Below, in pieces: positions 10,526 to 18,893 of a stretch of DNA of 64,000 nt. Every line of letters starts with the position of its first letter. Positions within the stretch are counted from its first letter, which is position 1. The notes under the pieces were generated by a model. It was not told the DNA's origin. It did no database searches and saw only the letters and a list, made by a program, of their open reading frames with translations. The DNA comes from Mycobacterium lacus (GTDB lineage: Bacteria; Actinomycetota; Actinomycetes; Mycobacteriales; Mycobacteriaceae): the NCBI RefSeq assembly GCF_010731535.1, contig NZ_AP022581.1, forward strand, positions 2,737,952-2,801,951, given 5' to 3'. The position numbers and the translations under genes were made by a program.

Positions 10526-11882
10526 ATGGATCGCGAGGCAATCACCGCGGCGTTCGACGCACTCGATGCCGCGGTCGACGGCGTGGTCGGGCTGAGATTC
10601 GATGCGTTGAGCACCCGGGAGTGGCTGACGCTGCTGGAACGCGTTGAGCGGGTGCGCCGTCGGCTGCCGGTGCCCGAACATCAGTTGATCAACAACCTGG
10701 CCCGCCAAGCCACTACCGAAGAATTGGGCGCCAAGCTCTCGCATGCGATCGCCGACTAGACACTGACCAGCCGCGCCGAAGCCTCCCGACGCATCAACGA
10801 GGCCGCCGACCTCGGGCCGCGCCGCGGGCTCACCGGCGAACCCCTACCGCCGACGCTGGCTGCGACGGCCGCCGCGCAGAAAGCCGGGAAACTCGGCGCC
10901 GGTCAGGTCGCGGTGATCCGCCGCGTCCACCACCAGCTGCCCGGCTGGGTCGACGCGGCCACCCGCGATAAGGCCCAAGCCGACCTGGCGCGCCAGGGCA
11001 CCCAATACCGGCCCGAACAATTGGCCGGGCTGGCCGACACCATCGCCGACTGCCTCAACCCCGATGGCACCTACCGCGACGAGGACCGGGCGCGGCGGCG
11101 CGGGCTGAGGTTGGGTAACCAACAGTCCGACGGCATGTCGGAGCTGCGCGGGATGATCACCCCCGAGTTGCGCGCCACCCTGGAGGCGGTGTTGGCCAAA
11201 CTGGCCGCCCCCGGCATGTGCAACCCCGACAGCGACACCCCCTGTGTGGACGCCACCCCCAGCCAAACCGCCATCGACACCGACACCCGCACCGCCAGCC
11301 AGCGCAACCACGACGGCCTCAACGCCGCGCTACGCGCCATGCTGGGCCTCCAGAGATTTGGGCCAGCACAACGGGCTACCGGCGTCGATCATCGTGTCCA
11401 CCACCCTGGCCGAGCTGGAAGCCGCCGCCGGCACCGCACTCACCGGCGGGGGCACCATCCTGCCGATGAGCGACGTGATCCGCCTGGCCCGCCACGCGAG
11501 GCACTATCTGGCCATCTTCGACCAGGGCAAGGCCCTGGCGCTCTATCACAGCAAACGCCTGGCCTCACCGGGGCAACGAATTGTCCTGTACGCCAAGGAC
11601 CGCGGCTGCTCAGCGCCGGGGTGCGACGTCAAGGGCTACAACGCCGAAGTCCATCACCTGACCCCCTACGCCCAGTGCCGCACCACCAACGTCAACGACC
11701 TGACCTTCGCCCGCGGCGGCCATCACCCACTAGCCGAACAAGGCTGGACCACCCGCAAACGCGCCAACGGCGACACCGAATGGATACCCCCGCCCCACCT
11801 AGACCGCAGCCAACCTAGCACGAACACCTTCCACCACCCCGAAAAACTGCTACACAACGAAGACGACGAAGACCCCGCGTAG
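10526..11882 (+). pseudogene. 13E12 repeat-family (DUF222/HNH endonuclease) protein, broken
   Basis: A degenerate REP13E12-type gene. The N-terminal part (MDREAITAAFDALDAA) runs to an in-frame TAG at 10757-10759. After it the same frame resumes with [18 protein letters not shown]. The family usually has a Trp where the stop lies, so TGG to TAG is likely. A second lesion near 11350 moves the reading from the frame of 10913-11350 into that of 11350-11882, where the C-terminal HNH-like part ([23 protein letters not shown]) and the tail [10 protein letters not shown] are intact. With one nonsense and one frameshift it cannot make the full protein. These genes are mobile-element-like and mark rearrangement sites in mycobacteria. 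Confidence 0.9.
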
Positions 11883-11906
11883 CGACCGCGCGATTCCTGC
11901 TACGCC

Positions 11907-13136
11907 TCACGAACGAGCATTGAGAACCCGCGCGGCCCGCTGCAGGGTTTCGTCGATCAACCTGTCGACCGCACCGAAATAGGTTGCCGACGGCTCCTTG
12001 CCCACCAGGTCGGCGATGGCGCGCTGTTCACCGAGCACAGCTGTCGCACTGAGATTCTTTGCCATCTGCTCGGCGTGAACCCTTAGTCCAGCCAGCAGCT
12101 CGCCGCACTGCGAACCCGCCACAATGGTCCACCGGGCCAGCTTCCGCAGGGTGTCCCATTCGGCATGCCATGCGCCGTCGGGTCGTTCGTCGTTGGCCAG
12201 CGCGGCCGCGGTGTGCAACGTCGCCGCCAATTGCGGCGCCGAAATGGCGGCACGTCGAATCAAGATGGACAACACCGGGTTGCGCTTGTGGGGCATCGAC
12301 GACGATCCGCCGCGATTTTCGGCGGCGGGCTCGCTTAGTTCGCCGATCTCCGGGCGAACCAGGATGACGATATCCGAGGCGATGCGGCCCCAGCAATCGG
12401 TACACCCGACGAAGGCGTCCGCGGCCGCGGTGACCGGCGTCCGTGTGGTGTGCCATGGTGAGCGGGTGTCCAAACCCAAAGTGGTTGCGGCGCTGCGTGC
12501 CACGCGATCCGCGACCGCTGCCGGGTCCGTCGCCCCGGTGAGCAAGGTCGCCAATTCTGTGGTGGCCGACCGCGTTCCGACGGCACCGCCGATCTGCGCC
12601 GGCGTGACGAGCTCGGTCAGCTGCCGGTGGGCGTCGACGACACCGTTCAACCAGCCGGCGACCTTGGCACCGAATGTGGTGGGTGCCGCGTGCTGGGTCA
12701 GGGTTCGGGCCACCATCGGCGTGGCCCGGTGCGCGGCCGCGAGCGCCGACAGTACTGAAATCTGTTCCACAAGAAGCGATATCAGGTGATCGACCACGCC
12801 GCGCACCCCAAGCATCAGGCTGGTGTCGACAACGTCCTGGCTGGTGAGGCCCCGGTGGATCCACGGGGCGACCGCCGGGACGGCTCGCCGGCGCAGCAGT
12901 GCGACCAGGCCGATGACCGGGTTGCCGCCGTCCTCGGCGCTGACCGCGAGGTGCTCGCGGTCGTTGTGACCCACTAGGCGCCACAGGTCAGCGCCGGCAC
13001 AGTCGAGCGGCGCCAGGCCGGCGGCTGCCAGGGCGCCCAACCAGGCGGATTCCACCGCGACCATCGATCGCAGCAGCGCCTGGTCCGTCATGTGCTCGCC
13101 GGCCCGCTGGTCCCCGGGCCACAGCAGGTTGGTCAC
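11907..13136 (-). CDS. pcaB: 3-carboxy-cis,cis-muconate cycloisomerase PcaB
   Basis: A fumarase/aspartase-superfamily enzyme of 409 aa. The superfamily signature GGSSSMPHKRNPV is present. I place the start at the GTG complementary to 13134-13136 (VTNLLWPGDQRAGE), which overlaps the pcaG stop as GTGA; the longer frame to 13238 is inside pcaG. It would cyclise 3-carboxy-cis,cis-muconate to 4-carboxymuconolactone, the step after protocatechuate 3,4-cleavage. It is the last gene of the pcaH-pcaG-pcaB run. Genes for the next steps (decarboxylase, enol-lactone hydrolase, transferase, thiolase) are not in the window. Confidence 0.93.
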   Translation of the reverse strand: MTNLLWPGDQRAGEHMTDQALLRSMVAVESAWLGALAAAGLAPLDCAGADLWRLVGHNDREHLAVSAEDGGNPVIGLVALLRRRAVPAVAPWIHRGLTSQDVVDTSLMLGVRGVVDHLISLLVEQISVLSALAAAHRATPMVARTLTQHAAPTTFGAKVAGWLNGVVDAHRQLTELVTPAQIGGAVGTRSATTELATLLTGATDPAAVADRVARSAATTLGLDTRSPWHTTRTPVTAAADAFVGCTDCWGRIASDIVILVRPEIGELSEPAAENRGGSSSMPHKRNPVLSILIRRAAISAPQLAATLHTAAALANDERPDGAWHAEWDTLRKLARWTIVAGSQCGELLAGLRVHAEQMAKNLSATAVLGEQRAIADLVGKEPSATYFGAVDRLIDETLQRAARVLNARS

Positions 13137-13702
13137 CGCTGATCGTCCTCGTACGCCAGGAACACCGTCTCGTTCGGGCCCTGCAGGTGAATGTCGAAGC
13201 GGTATCGTAATCGGCCCGAAGCACTTTCGGCGATACACACCAAGCTGTCCCGTCGCCCGGGGTCGACGGTGGACAACAGCGGATCGGCGGCAAGGTCACC
13301 ATCGGGCAGGTAGGCGCGCGTGAACAGGCCACGCAGGAGCCCCCGCGCGAAGACTGTGATCGCAAAGAACGGCGGTCGGCCTGCGCTCACTGCACCTGGT
13401 ATCACGGTGGTGAATCCGTAGTGGCCGTCCGCGTCGGTCGCCGCTCGACCCCATCCGGTAAAAGTCCAACCGTCCCGCCGCAGCGAGCCGACCGCCCGGG
13501 AGATCCGACCCGCGGTGTCGGGCTGCCAGAGTTCGATCAGGGCATCGGGGACGCCGACGCCGGCGCCGTCGTAAACCATGCCGTGTAACCGGATGGCCCC
13601 CGGATACGCATCCCCGACCAATTCGCTGTCGCGTGGATACGCCATCCCGAGGCCGAAGAAGGGTCCGACGGTTTGCTCCGGGGTGCAGGCCAATTCAGCC
13701 AT
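13133..13702 (-). CDS. pcaG: Protocatechuate 3,4-dioxygenase alpha subunit
   Basis: A 189-aa intradiol dioxygenase alpha chain starting MAELACTPEQTVGPFF. I chose the ATG at 13702 because GAGGGGG lies six bases before it; the frame also allows 13732, which would overlap pcaH further. The alpha chain carries the intradiol fold but not the iron ligands, and forms the active site together with the beta chain. It overlaps pcaH by 8 bp and pcaB by 4 bp. Confidence 0.93.
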   Translation of the reverse strand: MAELACTPEQTVGPFFGLGMAYPRDSELVGDAYPGAIRLHGMVYDGAGVGVPDALIELWQPDTAGRISRAVGSLRRDGWTFTGWGRAATDADGHYGFTTVIPGAVSAGRPPFFAITVFARGLLRGLFTRAYLPDGDLAADPLLSTVDPGRRDSLVCIAESASGRLRYRFDIHLQGPNETVFLAYEDDQR

Positions 13703-14456
13703 TCCGAACCCCCTCGGTCCAGGTTCGGTCACTGCCGGAGACCACGATGTCCCACCGATAGCCGGTCGCGTATTCGGGCTGGGTGAGGTCGTGGTCGTAG
13801 GCGGCGATCAGCCGTTGGCGCGCAACGGGATCCACGATCGATTGGAAGATGGGATCCAATCCGAACAAGGGATCGCCGGGAAAGTACATCTGGGTGACCA
13901 GGCGTTGCGTGAAAGCGGTTCCAAAGACCGAGAAGTGAATGTGAGCCGGCCGCCAGGCATTGTGATGATTGCTCCACGGGTACGGGCCGGGCTTGACCGT
14001 CATGAAGCGGTATGTCCCGTCCGGCCCGGTCAAACAACGGCCGGCGCCGATGAAGTTCGGGTCGAGCGGCGCCGGGTGCAGGTCGCACTCGTGGCGGTAG
14101 CGGCCGCTGGCGTTGGCTTGCCAGATCTCGACCAGCTGGCCCGCCACCGGCCGGCCGGATTCGTCGAGCACCCGCCCGGTGACGATGATGCGCTCCCCGA
14201 TCGGCTCGCCCGGATGGCCGGCAGTCAGATCAGCGTCGAGGGGGTCGACGTCCTGATGGCCGAAGCACGGCGCCCAGCGTTCGACCTCCTCGGGATCAAC
14301 GGCCAGCGGCCGAAACTTGGGATGACGCAGGGCGCTGCTGCGATACGGCGGGTAGTCGAGGCGCGGCTGGGTTTCCCCGCCGCCCAAGCGCCGGTAGTCG
14401 GCCGCGATCGCGGCAATCTCCGCCGTGATCTCGCCTTGCGACGCGACACCGTCCAC
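13695..14456 (-). CDS. pcaH: Protocatechuate 3,4-dioxygenase beta subunit
   Basis: The iron-bearing beta chain, 253 aa from the chosen GTG (complement of 14454-14456), which has GGAGG five bases upstream. The frame is open to an ATG at 14498, but that would lie on top of the divergent methyltransferase start. The Fe(III) ligand signature is visible: Tyr in GRYRHECD, Tyr in PGPYPWSNHHNAW, and two His in RPAHIHFS. It would open the protocatechuate ring between the hydroxyls to 3-carboxy-cis,cis-muconate. The promoter must lie in the roughly 40-bp gap before the methyltransferase or overlap its 5' end. Confidence 0.94.
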   Translation of the reverse strand: MDGVASQGEITAEIAAIAADYRRLGGGETQPRLDYPPYRSSALRHPKFRPLAVDPEEVERWAPCFGHQDVDPLDADLTAGHPGEPIGERIIVTGRVLDESGRPVAGQLVEIWQANASGRYRHECDLHPAPLDPNFIGAGRCLTGPDGTYRFMTVKPGPYPWSNHHNAWRPAHIHFSVFGTAFTQRLVTQMYFPGDPLFGLDPIFQSIVDPVARQRLIAAYDHDLTQPEYATGYRWDIVVSGSDRTWTEGVRNG

Positions 14457-14496
14457 TGCGGCCTCCACGAAGCGAGAGGCTACTAGCCTTGGCGCC

Positions 14497-15267
14497 ATGC
14501 CCCGTGACTACGTCTATGACCAAGGCTTCTCCGAGGAGCGAACCCGACTGGGTGGCATCGAGAGTTTGTGGGACCCGGGCACTCGAACGCTCCTCGACGA
14601 GCTCGGCATCGGCGGGGCCGAAAAGCCCTGGCACTGCCTGGAAGTCGGTGCGGGCGGCGGCTCATTGCTGCAATGGATGACCGGCCGCGGCGCCACGGTG
14701 GTGGCGATCGACATCGACACGCGTTTCATCGAACCGCTGGCCAGCGACACGATCGAAATCCGGCGCGTCGACATACGAAGCGACGAGCTGCCGCGGCAAG
14801 AGTTCGACCTGGTTCATGCCAGGCTGGTGCTCGAGCACCTGGCCGAGCGCCGGCAGATCCTCGACCGCCTGATCACGACGTTGCGCCCCGGCGGGTGGAT
14901 AGTGATCGAGGACTACGACTGGACCGCCTTCGGGTTCGAAGGTGGTGACGCTCGGCTCGACCGGGTGACCGAGGCGATCATCCGCTTCATGCAGCGCGCC
15001 GGCTTCGAGCCTCACTACGGCCGTCACGTCGTCGCCGACATGGCTGCCGCCGGGCTGATCGACGTGCGCGGCGAGGGCCGCGCCCGGGTGATCGACTCCC
15101 GTTCACCGGGTTTCGACTTCTTCAGGCTCTCGTTCGAGAGCCTGCGGGAAGCCGTGGTCCGAGAGGGCCTGATCTCGGCCGAGGACGCCGCGGCGGCGTC
15201 CGCCCGGTTCGGGGAGGACATCCGGGTCTTCACGCCAATCATGATGGCCGGAATCGGCCACCGTTAG
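14497..15267 (+). CDS. Class I SAM-dependent methyltransferase
   Basis: A 256-aa methyltransferase starting MPRDYVYDQGFSEER. The SAM-binding motif I reads CLEVGAGGGSLLQWM, followed by an acidic motif (VVAIDIDTRFIEPL) and the post-motif region LVHARLVLEHL. The ATG at 14497 was chosen over an upstream in-frame start that would run into pcaH. It is divergent from the pca genes. The substrate is not recognisable; there is no evidence that it belongs to the aromatic pathway beyond location. Confidence 0.88.
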   Translation: MPRDYVYDQGFSEERTRLGGIESLWDPGTRTLLDELGIGGAEKPWHCLEVGAGGGSLLQWMTGRGATVVAIDIDTRFIEPLASDTIEIRRVDIRSDELPRQEFDLVHARLVLEHLAERRQILDRLITTLRPGGWIVIEDYDWTAFGFEGGDARLDRVTEAIIRFMQRAGFEPHYGRHVVADMAAAGLIDVRGEGRARVIDSRSPGFDFFRLSFESLREAVVREGLISAEDAAAASARFGEDIRVFTPIMMAGIGHR

Positions 15268-15273
15268 AGCGGG

Positions 15274-15759
15274 CTAGACGGCCTTCAGCAGCGCTGCCTT
15301 GCCCTTCGTACGAAGCTGGTACAGGGCGGAGCCGCGCAACTGCTCGATAAGGGCGGCCATCTTGTTACCCAATTCTTCGAGTTCCGCGTCGGTGATCTGC
15401 ACCGGGGCGGGAGCGGGAATCAGGTCGCGTTCCTCTTCATCGGCGTGCGCCTCCAGCACGCTCTTGAACAGGTTCCACTCGTCCTCGTAACCGGGCGCGG
15501 ACTGCGGGGTGCGAAGCAGCTCGCCAAGTTGGTCGACCACCTGGCGATGGTCGGCATGGGCGATCGCGATCAGTTTGCTGGCCGCCGATAGGGCCGGGTA
15601 GTACAGGTCGTCTTCGATGCGGAAGTGAATGTCCAGCTCGATCAGCATCTCGTCGAAAAGGGCATGGCGCTCTTCGCTGTTCACCGGCGCCTCGCTGACC
15701 TTGCGGCCGAGCCCCTTGATCACAACGTGATGCTCCTTGAGCACGTCGTAGGCGTTCAC
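15274..15759 (-). CDS. Hemerythrin-like HHE-domain protein (Rv2633c type)
   Basis: A 161-aa four-helix bundle protein starting at a GTG (complement of 15757-15759), preceded by AAAGGAG seven bases upstream. The longer frame to 15843 has no support. Iron-ligand candidates are spread as in HHE proteins: EHH near the start, HFRIEDDLYYP (H and E), HADHRQ and AHADEEERD. Length and sequence pattern match the Mtb hemerythrin-like protein Rv2633c. It may bind a di-iron centre and sense or detoxify oxygen, peroxide or NO; that role is inferred from the family. It lies convergent to the methyltransferase, 6 bp apart. Confidence 0.9.
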   Translation of the reverse strand: MNAYDVLKEHHVVIKGLGRKVSEAPVNSEERHALFDEMLIELDIHFRIEDDLYYPALSAASKLIAIAHADHRQVVDQLGELLRTPQSAPGYEDEWNLFKSVLEAHADEEERDLIPAPAPVQITDAELEELGNKMAALIEQLRGSALYQLRTKGKAALLKAV

Positions 15760-15949
15760 GTGGCTACTCCTTTCAGACGCAAAGACGGCGGTTGGCGTCC
15801 GGCCGATTCGCGCCTTCGTGCACATCGGGCACACCGTGATCACCGTAACGTCGGCATTCCCCGGCGCCGCTGATCGTTCATTGTGAGCTGTCTGTGAGTT
15901 AGCTCGACGTTGTATGTGGAGGCGCTGTCACCCGAGTATCTCTTTATAG

Positions 15950-15984
15950 CAGAGGTATATTCTGTATAACAGAAATTTCTTCTG
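15950..15984 (+). promoter_or_regulatory. Overlapping palindromic half-sites upstream of dioxygenase operon
   Basis: Four alternating half-sites, CAGA, TCTG, CAGA and TCTG, start at 15951, 15961, 15971 and 15981, one per helical turn. The central pair forms a perfect inverted repeat, TTCTG-TATAA-CAGAA (15960-15974). The block is AT-rich in a high-GC context and ends 16 bp before the GTG of the oxygenase gene. It is the obvious candidate for IclR-regulator and RNA polymerase binding. No other gene lies between 15760 and 15999. Confidence 0.6.
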
Positions 15985-15999
15985 CGATTGTGAGGCCCC

Positions 16000-17343
16000 G
16001 TGACAGACCATCGCGACGTCTTCCAGAACATCCGCCGGGGCATGATCCCTGCCCACATCTACAACGACAAGAAGCTGTTCGCGCTGGAGAAGGAGCGGCT
16101 GTTCAGCCGGGCCTGGATGTTCGTGGCCCACGAGTCCGAGATCCCGCAGGAGGGCGACTACGTGGTGCGCCGGGTGCTCGACGACTCGTTCATCATCGCC
16201 CGCGATTCCCATGGCGATGTGCGCGCCATGTTTAACATGTGCCTGCACCGTGGGATGCAGGTATGCCGCGTGGAGATGGGCAACGCGTCCAATTTCCGCT
16301 GCCCATACCACGGCTGGTCCTACCGCAACGACGGCCGGCTCACCGGCCTGCCGTTCCACCGTGACGCGTACGGCGGGGAGGAGGGGTTCGCGAAGAGCGG
16401 CCAGACCTTGCTGCCCGCGCCGAACCTGGCGTCCTACAACGGTCTGCTGTTCATCAGCATGGACCCAGCCGCCCAGCCGCTCGCGGACTTCCTGGGCGAC
16501 TTCGGGTTCTATCTGGACTTCTACACCAAACAGAGCGCCCGGGGCCTGCAACTGCGTGGACCGCAGCGCTGGCGGATCAAGGCGAACTGGAAGATCGGCG
16601 CCGAGAATTTCGCCGGCGACATGTACCACACGCCGCACACGCACGCGTCGATCGTCGACATCGGCCTGTTCCGCGAGCCCAAGGCGCAAAAGCGCAAAGA
16701 CGGCGCCACCTACTGGGCGGACCGTGGCGGCGGAACCACCTACAAGCTGCCGCCGGGCAGCTTCGAGGAACGCATGCGCTACGTCGGCTACCCCGACGAC
16801 ATGATCAGCCGGATCAAAGAACTCTGGACCCCGCGGCAGCGGCGAGTGGTCGGCGAGGACGGGTTCATGATCTCGGCCGCCACCTGCTTCCCTAACCTGA
16901 GTTTCGTGCACAACTGGCCAAAGCTCCCCGGCACCAACGAAGTGGTGCCCTTCATCTCGATCCGGCAGTGGCAGCCCGTCAGCGAGCACGAAACCGAGGT
17001 GTGTTCGTGGTTCGCGGTCGACGCCGCCGCACCCGAGGAATTCCAGCAGAACTCCTACCGGGCCTACCTGATGTGCTTCGGGTCGACCGGCATGTTCGAG
17101 CAGGACGACGTGGAGAATTGGGTGTCGCTGACCACCACCGCGGGCGGCTCGATGGCACGGCGGCTGCTGCTGAACAGCCGGATGGGCCTGCTCGCCGACG
17201 ACCGTCCCGTGGTCGAGGCGCTGCCGCCCGAGTCCTTCCACGGGCCGGGACGGGCGCAGGTTGGCTACAACGAGTACAACCAGCGCGAGTTGCTCAAGTT
17301 GTGGGCCGCCCATCTGGAGCGGCCCTTGGCGGTCTCGGCATGA
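16000..17343 (+). CDS. Rieske aromatic-ring-hydroxylating dioxygenase, alpha subunit
   Basis: A 447-aa terminal oxygenase large subunit. The Rieske [2Fe-2S] ligands are C81-x-H83 (MCLHRGMQ) and C101-x2-H104 (RCPYHGWSY). The catalytic non-haem iron motif follows as ENFAGDMYHTPHTH (bridging D207, H210, H215). It starts at GTG 16000, with GTGAGG just upstream. It would dihydroxylate an aromatic ring to a cis-dihydrodiol, with the beta subunit encoded next by ATGA overlap. Downstream dehydrogenase and decarboxylase genes suggest a carboxylated ring such as phthalate, but the substrate is inference. No ferredoxin or reductase gene is in the window. Confidence 0.93.
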   Translation: MTDHRDVFQNIRRGMIPAHIYNDKKLFALEKERLFSRAWMFVAHESEIPQEGDYVVRRVLDDSFIIARDSHGDVRAMFNMCLHRGMQVCRVEMGNASNFRCPYHGWSYRNDGRLTGLPFHRDAYGGEEGFAKSGQTLLPAPNLASYNGLLFISMDPAAQPLADFLGDFGFYLDFYTKQSARGLQLRGPQRWRIKANWKIGAENFAGDMYHTPHTHASIVDIGLFREPKAQKRKDGATYWADRGGGTTYKLPPGSFEERMRYVGYPDDMISRIKELWTPRQRRVVGEDGFMISAATCFPNLSFVHNWPKLPGTNEVVPFISIRQWQPVSEHETEVCSWFAVDAAAPEEFQQNSYRAYLMCFGSTGMFEQDDVENWVSLTTTAGGSMARRLLLNSRMGLLADDRPVVEALPPESFHGPGRAQVGYNEYNQRELLKLWAAHLERPLAVSA

Positions 17344-17858
17344 AAAACCCCTTGCTGTTCAACGACATTCGTCATCTCCAGGCGCATCAGTTCCTGGTGG
17401 ACGAGGCCTACCTGTTGGATGCCCAGCTGTATGGGACGTGGCTGGACACGCTGACCGACGACATTCGCTATGTGATGCCGGTCCGCGTCACGACCGCACG
17501 CGGCGCCGGGTTCGACACGTCACCGGGGATGGCCCATTTCGACGAGGACAAGTACTCGCTGAGCCAGCGGGTCGCGCGTTTCGCCACCGAGCACGCCTGG
17601 ACCGAAGATCCGCCATCGCGGCTGCGCCACTTCGTCACCAACGTGCGCACGTTTGAGGGCGAGGACGACAACCACCTGATCGTCGAATCGGCCGAGCTGC
17701 TGTTCCGCAGCCGCGGCGACGTCAACGAGGGCATATTGCTGTCCTGCGGCCGCGAGGACCTATTACGCTCGTGTGACGGTCGATGGAAACTGGCCCGCCG
17801 CACGATCATTGCCGACGAGGCGGTGCTGCGGATGCAGAACCTGGCGGTGTTCCTATGA
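17340..17858 (+). CDS. Ring-hydroxylating dioxygenase, beta subunit
   Basis: A 172-aa small subunit of the SnoaL/NTF2-like fold, with typical features: YLLDAQLYGTWLDTLTDDIRYVMPVR near the N-terminus in two short blocks, LRHFVTNVR in the middle and LARRTIIADE near the end. It has a structural role in an alpha3beta3 oxygenase. Its ATG overlaps the alpha stop (ATGA), and its TGA overlaps the next ATG. Confidence 0.92.
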   Translation: MKNPLLFNDIRHLQAHQFLVDEAYLLDAQLYGTWLDTLTDDIRYVMPVRVTTARGAGFDTSPGMAHFDEDKYSLSQRVARFATEHAWTEDPPSRLRHFVTNVRTFEGEDDNHLIVESAELLFRSRGDVNEGILLSCGREDLLRSCDGRWKLARRTIIADEAVLRMQNLAVFL

Positions 17859-18115
17859 ACCCGGTCGGCGAGCCCATCACCGTCGCAAACGAATTCACCG
17901 AAGTGGTCATCCAGCGGGTCGACACCCGCAACGGATCGCGGCTACTGATCACCGCACCCAGGACCGGGCAGTGGATCACCCTGGACGCGCTCGAGGTCGA
18001 GGCGTTGACCTGGCAGAACACCCGCACGCTGGCCGCCATGGTCGGCAATTCCTGCGCCCCGCTGCTACCCGATGACCCCCACGAGATCGAGGGCCACGAT
18101 GACAGGCTGGCTTGA
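17855..18115 (+). CDS. Small conserved protein of the dioxygenase operon, unknown function
   Basis: An 86-aa protein starting MNPVGEPITVANEFTEVVIQ, overlapping the beta-subunit stop (ATGA) and running 17 bp past the start of the dehydrogenase gene. It has no Cys at ferredoxin spacing (its single Cys is near residue 66), so it is not the missing electron carrier. I recall similar small proteins in actinobacterial dihydrodiol gene clusters, sometimes loosely labelled dihydrodiol dehydrogenase. Its predicted beta-rich start and acidic end suggest an accessory or assembly factor. The overlap at both ends is good evidence that it is translated. Confidence 0.8.
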   Translation: MNPVGEPITVANEFTEVVIQRVDTRNGSRLLITAPRTGQWITLDALEVEALTWQNTRTLAAMVGNSCAPLLPDDPHEIEGHDDRLA

Positions 18116-18893
18116 CGGCAAACGGGCCCTGATCGTGGGAGCCGGTTCCGGCATCGGGCGGGCCGTCGTCGACGCGTTTCGCGCGGAAGGAGCGAAAGTC
18201 GCCGTGCTGGAACGTGATCGCGGCAAGTGCGACCAGTTGCGCGAGCAGTTGCCCGGGGTGCCGGTGACCGAAGGTGACGCGGTGACCCGCGATGCCAACG
18301 ATCGCGCCATCGCCGCCGCGGTCGCCGCGTTCGGCGGTCTCGACACGCTCGTCAACTGCGTCGGCGTTTTCGACTTCTACAAGGGCGTCATCGACATCGA
18401 CGCCGATGACCTCCCCACGGCGTTCGAGGAAATGTTCCGGACCAACGTGCTGAGCCATCTGCGGTCCGTCCAGGCCGCGGTCCCGGCGCTACAGGCCGGC
18501 GCCGGATCCTCGATCGTGCTGACCGAGTCGGTGTCGTCGTACTATCCCGGGCGCGGCGGCGTGCTGTACGTCTCGTCGAAGTTCGCCGTGCGCGGGCTGG
18601 TGGCGTCGTTGGCGCACGAGCTGGCGCCGCGGATCCGGGTCAACGGGGTGGCGCCGGGCGGCACCCTCAACACCGACCTACGCGGGCTGTCCAGCCTCGG
18701 ACTCGACACCACGCGCCTCGACGACACCCCGGACAGGGCGCGCTATCTGGCCGTGCGCACGCCGCTGAACGTGGCGCTCACCGGCGAAGACCACGCCTGG
18801 AGTTTCGTGTTCCTGGCCTCCGGCCGCTCCCGCGGCATCACCGGCGAAACGATCCACCCGGACGGCGGATTCGGCGTCGGAGCGCGGTCGTGA
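18099..18893 (+). CDS. SDR-family cis-dihydrodiol dehydrogenase
   Basis: A 264-aa short-chain dehydrogenase. The NAD-binding GAGSGIG motif is near residue 13, LVNCVGVFD corresponds to the NNAG region, and the catalytic Tyr/Lys lie in YVSSKFA with a Ser about 13 residues earlier (ESVSSYYPG). PHPDGG-like ending (HPDGGFGV) is typical of BphB/TodD-type dihydrodiol dehydrogenases. It would oxidise the dihydrodiol from the dioxygenase to a catechol. The ATG at 18099 is inside the preceding small gene, and its TGA overlaps the GTG of the next gene. Confidence 0.9.
   Translation: MTGWLDGKRALIVGAGSGIGRAVVDAFRAEGAKVAVLERDRGKCDQLREQLPGVPVTEGDAVTRDANDRAIAAAVAAFGGLDTLVNCVGVFDFYKGVIDIDADDLPTAFEEMFRTNVLSHLRSVQAAVPALQAGAGSSIVLTESVSSYYPGRGGVLYVSSKFAVRGLVASLAHELAPRIRVNGVAPGGTLNTDLRGLSSLGLDTTRLDDTPDRARYLAVRTPLNVALTGEDHAWSFVFLASGRSRGITGETIHPDGGFGVGARS

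Noticed and set aside
17855-18115. The small operon protein as the missing ferredoxin
   Set aside because: It has a single Cys and none of the C-x4-C-x2-C or C-x-H...C-x2-H spacings.
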